A stretch of DNA of 64,000 bases, from the NCBI GenBank assembly GCA_009869945.1, contig WIXG01000123.1, positions 124,001-188,000 of the forward strand, read 5' to 3'. Within the stretch, counting starts at the first letter, position 1, and every line of letters starts with the position of its first letter. Positions 53,601-64,000 of this stretch are shown one piece after another. Below the pieces are notes generated by a model that worked only from the letters and a program-made list of their open reading frames with translations, made no database searches and had not been told where the DNA came from. The DNA is from Mesaphorura yosii. Lineage: Eukaryota; Arthropoda; Collembola; Poduromorpha; Tullbergiidae. The translations under genes were made by a program, and so were the position numbers.

Positions 53601-56600
53601 CTTTCATTCCTTCACCACCCTCTAACGTACAGCCTACGCAGAAATGCCTGGTTAACAAACCAAACAGAAGCAGACTAGTGTAAATAACCGCTGTATCACG
53701 AGCTTTAAGATAAGATTATACTTTTCCTGGAAAGCGAACTCACACCGTGCAAATTTACTCGCAACTTGGAAGCAATTAGTGGGAAATAATCATTACAACA
53801 GTAATGAGAACACGAGCACATCTATCGCATCCGCGTCTGCGCCATTTACATTTTCGCGAATAAAGTCAATTGCCGTCCAAATGTTTTTCTCGTTTCTCAC
53901 GCGCATATTTATTTTCCCGTCCTTCATTGCAAATGCCATGCATGTGCAAACGATCTCTTCGCGTCCGCACAGGTTTATAACAGTAAATTTGCAAGTGGTG
54001 ATCGAGCAAGCTGTGACAAGAGAAGCAGCACAAGACTCGAACTCAAACTGAGAGAGATTGCCCGATCAAGACAAGACTATTCGTCCGATTAGTTGTAACC
54101 GGAATTTGCTAATCCCAGGCTTCACTATCTACACGTTTATATGTGAAAACTATACGAAAATCAAAGGCCGTTCATAAGTTTCGCTTCTGCGTTTCGCAAC
54201 TACAACTGTATTGCTACTCTTACGCTTCATGGTTTACACGTTTATATCTGAAAATCCTTCGGAAAACGCGAGGCATATATGCGAAATAGGTAATATCTAC
54301 TTATTCCCCCGCATGATTATTCCTAACGTCCCAGTCATAAGTAGACTTGTACCGTTCGTATTTGCTTCGTCCGCTGCCACCATGCCATGCCTTCGTGTTC
54401 TGTTTGCTGCCAATGGACATGTTTACCTCTGCTTCGTACTGCTGTAGCCATTTGTCTACACAAAGTGGTATCACTCGAAACTTAACAGCTTAAAATCGCT
54501 ACCGTTTCAAACGTACCTATACTTGCTTTCACTTGTACAAATTTACCTCGGCTTTGCCTAGCTGCCCCCACCCATGTAAGCAATACTACTTGACACTTAA
54601 CGTGTTATAATCGCGACCGCCGCGAGCGAACCAAAACTTGCAAAACCATTTAAAGGGACAGACAGACGGAGAATGGCAAATTCATAAGCACATAGAATGT
54701 GCTAATAAGAACTAGGTTACTAGCAGAGGTAGCTGGCAATTAATTTCGGACAGAAAATAATAATTACAGGCGAGCTGCATGCAAATAGAAGACGCCGTGC
54801 CAAGAGTTGAAGAAAGTTGAGCGCGGAGAAGTAAATCTTTTAATCCATTTTCTTTCCGTGTGTGGACTCCTGTTTCCCCGTCAGAGTAGCAACACAGAAC
54901 TACTGTCGGCCCAATCTTGTAATATACTGCAAGTGTGCGATAAGTTAATTTTTATTAGATGGTTATGAACAAAGCGGCAGGTGGCACGAGGACGAACGCG
55001 TTCACGAGCGGCATTCGTGCTGCATGCATTTTTCCATGAACCCTGATTTGCATCATTGAACCTGCAATGCGACGTGCTTAAACATGACGGATCCAATTTT
55101 TTAGTACAACTTTCGCTCTCCGTGCTCCTTATTTGTCATCTCTCCTTCGGGGACTAATTTAACATTCCTCCGCATCATTTGACAACCGACTGCCTATCCA
55201 ACCGGCAACCTGCATCATTTGTGAGATATGTGCGCACTGAATTTCTCAAAGTGAAACAAGTGGGAAAATTGGATCCCAAAAGGCGTCAGACGAACAAATG
55301 TCACGGCAGATTTCGTATATCCTAAGATAAAAAGCTTCCTTCTTGTTTATAAATTGCATTCATTCCTATTAAGCAGAGCCTTTTTGCTTTTAGTGCAGAT
55401 GGAGTACGCTGAAGATATTCACACGGAGGTAAATCTAATGCTGTGGCCGTGAGAGTTATCTTGTGCCTTACTCTGATATAATGGCCGTTCTACACGGTTT
55501 TTGTGTGCTCCAACACGAATCTGCTGTTTGTATTCTGATGGGCAGAGCAGTGCTCTCTAAAATACGGGACGGCAAAGTATAGAAAAGAAAGACGGGACAA
55601 AAATGGCTGCTTCGTCCGTAGTAAGAGCTAAAAGCGAAAAGTTTGCCGTGTCCGGTGCGCAGGGCCCGCGGTGATTTCTGGTCTCCCGCACACGTTAAAT
55701 ATTCAGTTTTTAATTTAATTTGGCACTTAATAGGACATTAGTTCAAAGACTAGAATCTTATCAAAGAGAATTTATTTCACGAGAAGAAGGAAGCCCGAGC
55801 TTCCAGCCCGCTTTAAGCATGATGTGATGTTCAGGCCATTTGCTAGCATTTTCAGAGTCTGAGAATCATGTATTATAATTCGCCATAAAAATTTCGAAGA
55901 CGTACTGGAAATTCACAATGCGTTGAACGGCAAATCGGTTTGAGTCGGCCTGACACTAGGTGAAGCTTTTCACATATGAAGATTGCCATTGTCATCCAAA
56001 CAACACTGCTGGAGCGAGAGAAAGCTCCTTTCCAACTTTTCATATGTCTCGTCCAGACAAGTCGAGAAATCTAGGCAATAGAAAAGTGCGCGAGCATTGT
56101 TTCCCGGCACTGCTATTATCATAGGGCACACCTGTGCATCCAGCACCGCTGTCGATTGTTCTCTGATCACTTGCCTACGGATCAATCCATGGAATTCACA
56201 TGAGTTTGAAAAGTTGACTTGGTACGCGTGAGACACACAAGTCAGTTTTCCATGTAGTAGAACAGGGCAGGAATTAATAGGCCTTCTGCACTTGCAGCAT
56301 TCCACTTATATCTCCAGCGAGACGTAAAGCGTAAAGGAAGCGGTCCATTTTGGTTATTACACACTGAAATTTCAGAATTCCAAGTAAAAATAAAAGAACT
56401 TCTTAATCGCGTAATGCATTCTGCCACTTTTGCTCTCAAGTGGCGACACATGGGCTCTGCTTATGAAAAAAGAGCCACGAATCGCGGTGTTCGCACTTTA
56501 TGCGATGCCCAGGTACTTGAGGGACAGAATTTAATGCATTGACTTCCGCCTCATAAGATTAGGCCCTACAGCTGCACAGTGGGAACTATGTCTGTAATTA

Positions 56601-59600
56601 TCCTCGGTGCCATTCTTTGAGCCCTAATTCCGTTATTATTTAACGTAGCACTAGAACACTTGAAATAACGACTCACTCATTCAGATTCTTTAAATGTTAT
56701 CGGTTTGGTTTAATTACAGTGCAAATTCGTGTCTAAATTTGCTTCAGATAAAGCAAACATTTCTAGTAAAGGACGCAGGAACATGTATGGCGGGCCTCGC
56801 CCAAATGTTCAAGATACATAGTGGATTTCACCGTGTTCATGTCATGATGATTCCAGCCCGTCGAGTCCTTCTTCGCCATTAGTAGTTGATTAATAGTCTT
56901 TAGACTTTACTCTGACACTCATGCATGCTCTTTATCTGGTATAAAATACTCGGAACGTCCAACACTCAGTGTCCGTCTCGCAGAAGTTTCGAGTGGGTAT
57001 TTTCTGGACAATTCTGCGCCTTTAATATGTCAGCATACACGGCGCATTCACAACAAAAGCTTGCAAAATAGATTATACCAAGTGTACGTCATATTTTACA
57101 CGGAAATACTTTTTTGTTGCTATGTGGATAGCGCAATTATATATTCACGGTCAAGGTAATGCTCGGTTTCAGTGCGCCGCTTCAAATGAAGTGCACTAAT
57201 AAAATCAGACAATCGAGTTTGAAAACTTCTTTTCATTTCCTATATACCAGATTTTCCATTCTCTTTTATGGTATCATTTGCTTTTCCTGATCAAATCTTT
57301 CTTCATCTGCTTTCAAATCAGGGTATTTTCCATAGAACTGAAAGGCGAAGGGTGAAAACGGAAAAGTGCATTGAATTATGCCAATGAAAGCCAGAGGAAA
57401 AATATTATCTGTAAATCCAGAATGAAGCGATATCGCAGCTACATTGTGTTTATTCGATATAACCGCAAGGTCAAAGGACAAAGAAAGGTTAAAACGCCCG
57501 AGCTAGAAGTCGTAGTCGCACGTGCCCAAGGTTGTGAGCAGGGCGCACCACACGCTCTCGTGTGTAAGTTCTTGTTGCTGTCATAACTGCCAGGCAAACT
57601 AAACTTGTGACTTCTTGACAGGAAACACGCAAAGTTTACTAATTAGTTCACACAGGGGCACAGGCATTGAACTTGGTGTAACGCCTTCTTACTTGTAAAT
57701 TAGCCAAATTGGGAACGGGAGAAGGGAAAGGGCAACTGCTCCTTTACTTATGTGACAGCATCTCTCCCAAAGAACAAGGTCTGATGAGCCGCGTGCTTTC
57801 ACCGTTGCACAGTCGTCTGTGGGCAATGTGATAGCTGAGCACTATTTGGTAGCTGCTAAATCATACAGCCAATTATATTTTGACAACTTCTCCATTTGAA
57901 AATACGCGCCATCAACTTCCAGACTTGGACCTATAATAAAATACTGGTCCAGACCAGATACGATAAATTTCAAATTGGTTATTTATGGACCAGGGAAGTC
58001 GATAAATCTATTCTTATTCACATAAAGGATACCGTATTTTATTTTCCAAACTTCAATTCTGAATCAACAGCAAATTTGGACGGTGGGTCCTTCTTCATGT
58101 GCATCGAACGTAGTTCTGAGCAGATTACGTTAGGCGCCACGAAGGATTCTATTTCTGATACTTCCTCGCTAGAAAAAGTTTTCGGAGTGAAATTAGGGCC
58201 ATGGAAGCGGAATGAAATCATAACGGGAATGCTACAATTTACTCCACCCTTCGCTCATCACAATGACCAACCATTCTATAATCAACAACTGACAGCTGTG
58301 TCGCTGAAGCACAATGGGCTTTTACGGTCTCGAGTTTGTAGCGACCAAAGACGTTTTCAGATAGCCAGAGCACTACGGCAAGCTTTGTCTGATATGCCCA
58401 TACAGTGTGACACAACATGATCGTTATTGGGGACGGGAAGAGACTAAGAGACTTCAGAAGAGCTATTACGCAGAATTGGACATAATGGACTGTTTTATAA
58501 TGTCGTACTCCGAGCAGTAATAGGAACTAGTATAACCCATAACAATCGTTTAGGCATTACGCCGTCCTTGGAGACTAATTCTGGCTGCAGGGCAAGAAAC
58601 ACTAATGCATTTTTGTAACTTTGCAAGCAGCATTCATAATTGTGCACATGGCGATAAAAAAAACTCTTTTCTGCGAACTTAAAAGCCCTCGACCGGGCCA
58701 GGGTTAAGCCTTTGTTAAGTTCAGCTCAGACTCGCAGCTTCCTTCCAGAAGCCTGTAAAACGGAGACGTAGACTCCACTTTCAATTGAATTGACTTCTAT
58801 AGAGTTTATAAGGACAATGGCAATAAAATTGTGCCTGTAGCGCTCGTGCCCGTGACTCGTGGGCTATCGGGATTTCGTCTGAGTTGAATTTCCTTGCCAT
58901 TTGAATTCAAAACCACTTCGTTTTTGCAAGTGGAAACGCAAGTCTGAGCTCGGAAAATAAATTTCGCGTAAATCTGTGACACCGACACTGTTTTTTCCTT
59001 TACTTTGCACCTTCCGTTTATAGGCGCGGGCACGAAAAGAACTTTAGACAAATCGGAGAGTGAGGATGTGGCGTTGGTTCGTCTGAATCTAAATTTATGC
59101 TGGCGTAATGTATGAACAGGAAAGGAGGAAAGTGTAGTAGTACACACTTTTTATTATTGTTATTTATGAGATTGCTTTGCTTTTTTCTATCAGGCACATA
59201 AACAGCTCGACTTTGCAAACCGAAGTTGAATTTAGTGCAATCCCAGAAGCGAGCTAGACTGGAGTCACTTTTCATCGAATATTCAAGGGTTTGTAATGTA
59301 AATCGAAAGTTGATTATTCGTTTGCCTACAAAAAACGTTATTTTGATTATCACGAAGTGTAGCCGTGATGCATAAGCTGCCTCAGCAGAACAAATATAGT
59401 ACATGATTTAATGGTGGTAGTCTCGACAGCAATTACGCAGCCGCATGCACTCGCAACTCGCATTCAATTTGAAACTTTCAAACTTTGTCATGTCCAGGGT
59501 CTTAAACTTTTATGACGAAGTCTGTCGTGGATTGAAGGCATGTCGTCCAGTGTGATATGCTGAAAGTTTGAAAGTTTAATGCATAACAAATTAAGTTCAT

Positions 59601-60100
59601 AATAATAATTTACTTCGCTGTTGTTAAGATTTCCTTACTCGCTATGCTTTAAGCGCTCAAGCAATGGTGACAAATCGTAGAAACTACAGGCGAAAGGCTA
59701 ATAAAAATTCCCCATTTATTAAAATGCGTAAAACTTTCTCCTAAATGTTCATGGAGCTCCGACGAAAGCCTTCATGATGAACATTTGCAGCTAGCTAATG
59801 AAATAATAATCGCCAAGGCTTTGGTTGTTCGCGTGGCTAAACTTTTACTTTTCTTTTTCCATTCGCAGGGTCCACGTGAAGACGGACAGGAATGGTCCAA
59901 AGCCATTCTGTGACAATACTGTGCTCTCGTACACCTTCCGAAAGTATTATTTACTCGGACTCGTGGTCATTCAGTACTTCCTTCCCCTATGCGTCATAAG
60001 CGGAGCTTATATCCGGATGGCAACCAGACTTTGGGGAGCCACCGCGCCTGGAAATGCGGAGAACAACCGAGACGCGGCCATTCTACGGAATAAAAAGAAG
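44677..60100 (+). CDS. Lkr: leucokinin receptor (class A GPCR), 3' end beyond window
   Basis: This is the receptor for leucokinin neuropeptides, controlling fluid secretion by renal (Malpighian-type) tubules and feeding or activity. Exons seen: 44677-44985, 45660-45699, 45765-45840, 45920-45965, 51498-51670 and 59869-60100, giving 292 residues up to the third intracellular loop. A long acidic N-tail with sequons NTS (23) and NYT (56) precedes TM1 (GN at 94-95). RMRTVTNLFIANLALAD (TM2), QRWNLP-FMCAFCPF, DRY (174-176) at the end of TM3, PFCDN in loop 2 and YIRMATRLWG-APGNAENNRD after TM5 match insect Lkr almost word for word. Basic KKK ends the last exon; TM6, TM7 and the C-tail were not found before 64000. 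The ATG at 44677 is chosen because the frame upstream lacks an ATG. Confidence 0.94.
45966..51497 (+). other. Lkr intron 4 (5.5 kb)
   Basis: Bounded by GTAAGG and a TGTACAG acceptor. It holds scattered open frames up to about 93 codons on both strands, none recognisable, and no clear RNA gene or transposon. Confidence 0.7.
53385..53408. repeat. 9-bp perfect inverted repeat
   Basis: ACTGACGAC and GTCGTCAGT flank a six-base loop in Lkr intron 5. No function is evident. Confidence 0.6.
54131..54646. repeat. degenerate tandem duplications (~105 and ~120 bp) in Lkr intron 5
   Basis: ACACGTTTATATGTGAAAA at 54131 recurs with one change at 54236 (105 bp on). A second pair starts TTTACCTC at 54422 and 54542 (120 bp apart) and aligns for about 100 bp with gaps, including ACTTAACxxxTTAxAATCGCxACCG. 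The two pairs adjoin and may derive from one array. Confidence 0.6.
57896..58420 (+). other. unassigned 174-codon open frame in Lkr intron 5
   Basis: The longest frame in the window not explained by a gene. It lacks an ATG near its left end (first Met is about 60 codons in). An acceptor-like AACTTCCAG ends at 57920, so it could be a terminal exon from 57921. Composition is protein-like (NLDGGSFFMCIERSSE, VFGVKLGPWKRNEIITG, RFQIARALRQALSDMP). No domain is recognised. It is on the same strand as Lkr but reads to a stop, so it is not a constitutive Lkr exon. It could be a nested gene, a transposon relic or chance. Confidence 0.3.
59472..59577. repeat. 106-bp element with 15-bp perfect terminal inverted repeats
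   Basis: AAACTTTCAAACTTT at 59472-59486 and its exact reverse complement at 59563-59577 enclose 76 bp. Size and layout resemble a small fold-back/MITE remnant; no target-site duplication is obvious. It lies 291 bp before Lkr exon 6. Confidence 0.5.
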
Positions 60101-63100
60101 GTAATTTATGTGCCATGCATCGCAGCCTCAGTCCAAAGGTATGAAGCCTGCGGCCGATGCTGCCCAGCGAAGCATTATGATGTTATTGCTCGGCTGCTTT
60201 TGTTCTACTCTGACAAGATTGGATTAAGAAGTAAGAAACACTGGAACACGCCGTGAATTAGCATTAAACTCAAATTAACTGAGCAGTCCGCACGGTTTCA
60301 CGGTTGAGCCACATTGCCCCTTTATTGTTCATGCATTCTGCATGCGGCTATTTAACTCGGAAAATTTCTGGATAAAACACGCTTGGTCCCTTTCCCGTTG
60401 GGTGCCATTTGCGATTCTCATAACTTCCAGTTAATGGTCTCACGTCGGGTTGAATATTTCACTCCCACCAATTCAACAGTGGAATATTTTCATTCTCATA
60501 TTGAGTACTTGTCGGGAAAGGTAACTTTTGGTGGATCAACACTCAATTAAATCATTATTAGCTTCGGCTTCTTTTGTGTAAGAGAAAGTAACAAAAAGTC
60601 AGCTCGTTTCACAATTTACTCAAATGGCATTTAAAATTCGACTCGTGAATACTTGGAAATAGTCACATTATTAAGTCGCCCTAAGTGCCATACGAAAGAT
60701 ATTTTTATACTAATATGGAGTTTGGTTTCTCTCATTTTGTATTGTTTAAGCTCGACACACGCAAATCGTCGCATGAATGGTTAAAGGGCAACCTTCGTGT
60801 GTGCTACTTGCCGTAATTCTCACATTCCAGGGGCAACTCAAGTTCAAGTTGTGAGAATAATAGACTTTCATATTCTTTCATAGACTTATGCATATTCAAA
60901 CTCCTTTCGGGTTTCGTTCCATCGTCTCGCAATTAAAAGTTTCGGAATTACAAATCCCTCTAACCGTCGTGGCATGCATCCATGAAAGGATGGCGAACAA
61001 AAGGAGACCGCGCTGCGCCTGTGACAAATAATCGTCTTCTGAGAAGCGATAACATTGACGGCTGTGCCATTCTGCATTCTTCAGACTGGGTAAGCTCCAC
61101 GTGTGGCAGAGATCAAAAGATGGAAACTTAAAAAGAAAAGTTACTGGTCTTCTTAGAGCTTTGCTTTGCATCCGTGACCAAGGCAGCGCGATGCAGCATT
61201 TGAGATATTTCAATGAAGCAGATTCACAATTGAAAATTTTAATGCGAAAAGGAGTGGAGAATTCCAAGGTTCTAGATCCAATCTCTGAACGTTGGAGATT
61301 CTCATTCTAGTCTCTGCCCACTAAAGTCTCTCATCGCCCTGGAGTGGAATGAATGCTGACCACTTTGACGCATGACTAGCGTGCCATGAAATTCAATCGT
61401 GCATAGTAGACAAACTCTTGAGTAATTAATTAAGAATCGAAAATACTGCACGCATTTAAGACATGCAAGCATTTCACCATAGTTTGAAGCAGGTTATCAA
61501 CGAAAGTTCATTCTTCTGTTTTGTTTAACATTTTGTTACTTTTGCATCTTGTTACTTGTTTGCTATAACAAGTAAAAATTCCTGCCATCAAAGTTTTAAT
61601 TTTCCAAAGCCCTTCTTGTGTGCAAAGCACCAGGATCTAATTATTTTTTCTCTCAATGTTACTCTGTGTTTGTAACGCACGTTTACGCGTGGCGCATGAC
61701 GGAATTGAGTTATTGTTGTTAATTTCTTTGCAGGAGCTCAGAGTTCTTGAAAAGATGCACGAAAATCCTTTGCTTGTGACGAGACTGGAACTCTTTGTTA
61801 TTATTCCTATTTTCTTTACTTTCCTGACATATCAATCAGACCAACACATGAAAGGTGGTCGGGACCTAGACCTATGCTTTCCAAGTGAGTCAAATTGGAT
61901 TTTAGTCATTAGAATTTCCTGTAAGTTGAATGTCGGTGAAAAGCTCCCAGCGAGATAAGACTTGCGGCCGGGAACGCAGACAGTCTTTTTAAATTGAAAA
62001 AGCCTCAACTCGTGAATATTTGAAGTACCTTGTTTACCAGCACTAATAATGGCGAATGTGTGTGCATTTGCGACCTTGAAACAGGTTACAAGTTTCACTT
62101 GTGGCTTCTGGTGAAAGCAATCGAAGAGTTCAATTCAGCCTTATATCCTAAGCCGCAAGTATTGCTTTTCTTAGAAAGAAAGTACGCGTATAACATCGTT
62201 CGAGTGTTCGTCTCGCTTGTTACTCTATACTAAAATTCAAAGTACATGTATTAATTTTTTATCTTCGCACGAATGAGAAGGGTTTGGGGTAATTCGAGCT
62301 CTCGGCCAGGAGGCTTATATGGAACTGCATACGTGCAAAAATAAATTATCTACAATTATATTAATGATAATTCAGCACTCTTCGACGTTGCTCTTGCATG
62401 ATTCTCATGAGACGTGTTCACAAACTCAAGAACTTAGCTTGAGTGGAATTTTTTGGGCACATACCGTTCACGTTCGAGTACTATGAGTGTCACGTAAAGG
62501 CGTAGGCTTTTGTAGTAAATTATGACAGGGTTTGCTAAAAAGTAGCTCTAAGCAGTCATGTTTTCATCGTAAATAAGTCTAAAGCAGAGCCTAATTTATA
62601 TTATTCGTCCTAATGCGATTCTCGTTGCCATGCCGTGCACCTGCCGCCTCTTCTCTGTTCATGAAATAAGGACGGTGTGGTCTGTGAATTATTTTAGCAA
62701 ATGTAGTGCAAGAATGATCGTGACCGTCCTTACCTTCGGTATGACGTGCATGTGTGGTGGCAGTAAAGCCTTCACAGTTCATAAACTCTAAGCATTATTC
62801 CATTAATTCAGAGGACTGTCCATCGAGTAATCCTCGGGAGTTCCTTTGCGAAAGATTTGTTCCGTACACATCCTCAAATGACCTTGCTTTCTCTCCGAAC
62901 CGTGTTTAATGTACCGCGTCACGGGACAATGCAGCGCTGTGTTGAGTAACATCAAACACGTCTTTTACAGTTGGGTCAATAATGTATATATGAAAGGATC
63001 ATTGCAAGAAACATGCACCATAAATCATACAAATGCGTCCATGGCGAAGTATGTCACAGTATGTGCCTGCTGAATGATTTATCGAGTTCATAATTTGCGC

Positions 63101-64000
63101 TAGATTAAAACATTATCCAATTGCTGACACTCACTGATTAAGCCGCCCAACCGTCAACGCTTCTTTATCATTCTGAGAGGGCGCACCAGCGTGCATGAGA
63201 ATGATTGCCTGCTGTGTTTCAAATTTAAAGAGAAATACTCGAGAATAGTGAAAATAACAGTTGGCGGCGACGACAGTGGCATACTTTTACCTTCCAGGTT
63301 CATCGCTTTTTGGATTCTAAAGATACATTCCGTATTTGGCTGACAAATTGTAATAAAGGCTTGAGTATAAGGATGAATTCGTGAGCCTGCCAGCATTCCT
63401 ATTACCAGCACGTGGCATCGGGTTATCCGGATTCCGGAAGGTCCGAATTCACACCAAGTAGTAGTTGAAAGAAACCTTATGAACAGAGCGCAAGAGAGTT
63501 TCTTGGAATATCCTTTGAATTTGCGAACACAGAAACCCGAATTAAAATCATGGCAAGATTTGAGGGTAGACGTCAACATCAAAGGCATTAGCCAACTATC
63601 GCCATTTAAACCACATTAACTCGGAAGGCAATTCAATTAAATTATTAGCTCGTGAGAGCACGACTGTATTCGACTCTACTCTCAGGATTCTGAAATAGAA
63701 ATCAACCTTTGAAGTGTAGCGTTCTTCGTCCGCTCATAGGTTTTTGTACCGAGAAGTTGAAACCTTTCCTTAAAGCCAGCGAAGCTTCTTTCATCGGCCT
63801 CTTCCTCTTATTTCAATCGCATATTATGCCTCTGAAGTAAAGCCTCACCCTCAGGAAATTACTCAAAGCTGAAAACCTATGTCCCAACCCCAAAACATGA
63901 GCTGAAATGCGGACGAATACACGCGCCCATATTCCCTTTCAGGCAGTTCTCCGAAGTTGGTTGATAGTTTGACAATCCTTTATAAGCAATAACACGAGCG
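60101..64000 (+). other. Lkr intron 6, running off the window
   Basis: It begins with GTAATT after the KKK codons. I looked for the expected TM6 sequence (GLCWLP-type) in both the plus strand and neighbouring frames and did not find it, so the remaining exons lie beyond 64000. A 144-codon ATG-initiated frame on the minus strand at 63154-63588 is unrecognised. Confidence 0.6.

Larger units (their letters stand above)
51671..59868 (+). other. Lkr intron 5 (8.2 kb)
   Basis: Donor GTAAGA, acceptor TTCGCAG. It contains a 24-bp hairpin at 53385-53408, degenerate tandem repeats at 54131-54646, a 174-codon open frame at 57896-58420 and a 15-bp inverted repeat at 59472-59577. Confidence 0.7.

Overview
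This window is nuclear DNA from an animal, almost certainly an arthropod. The genes are split by GT-AG introns, have AATAAA poly(A) signals, and encode proteins whose closest remembered relatives are metazoan. The leucokinin receptor at the right end and an insect-like V-ATPase subunit B point to Arthropoda, perhaps a crustacean or a non-insect hexapod; the species cannot be named from sequence alone. There is no bacterial, viral or CRISPR-like content.

The left third (1-15.4 kb) is compact. In order it holds: the 3' half of slimb/beta-TrCP (+), GPN2 (-), a small gene resembling the proteasome-assembly chaperone PSMG3 (-), TAB1 (+), V-ATPase subunit B/Vha55 (+), and mitochondrial-type glycerol-3-phosphate acyltransferase GPAT1 (-). 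Introns here are mostly 50-110 bp. Neighbouring genes meet tail to tail with poly(A) signals only about 100 bp apart, twice (slimb/GPN2 and Vha55/GPAT1).

The middle (15.4-33.4 kb) is looser. A secreted proline-rich protein with two fasciclin domains (-), CHMP3/Vps24 (+) and a TspanC8-type tetraspanin (+) are separated by 3-5 kb of non-coding DNA. One of these gaps holds an imperfect hairpin with miRNA-precursor geometry at 29.33-29.40 kb.

The right half (33.4-64 kb) is sparse. After 11 kb without a recognisable gene, the leucokinin receptor begins at 44,677 (+). Six coding exons (TM1 to TM5 and the third intracellular loop) are spread over 15.4 kb with introns of 5.5 and 8.2 kb; TM6, TM7 and the tail lie past the window edge. 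The introns contain degenerate tandem repeats, a 15-bp inverted repeat and one unassigned 174-codon open frame.

Most genes are housekeeping: ubiquitin ligase substrate recognition, GTPase assembly factor, proton pump, glycerolipid synthesis, ESCRT-III, plus the TAK1 adaptor of immune/stress signalling. They share no single pathway. Exon joins were derived by hand: reading phase is preserved at every junction, and the summed coding lengths are whole codon numbers close to family lengths. No wholly new system is visible. The most interesting points are a TAB1 that keeps the PP2C metal-ligand residues missing from the vertebrate pseudophosphatase, the hairpin at 29.3 kb, and the unassigned open frames.
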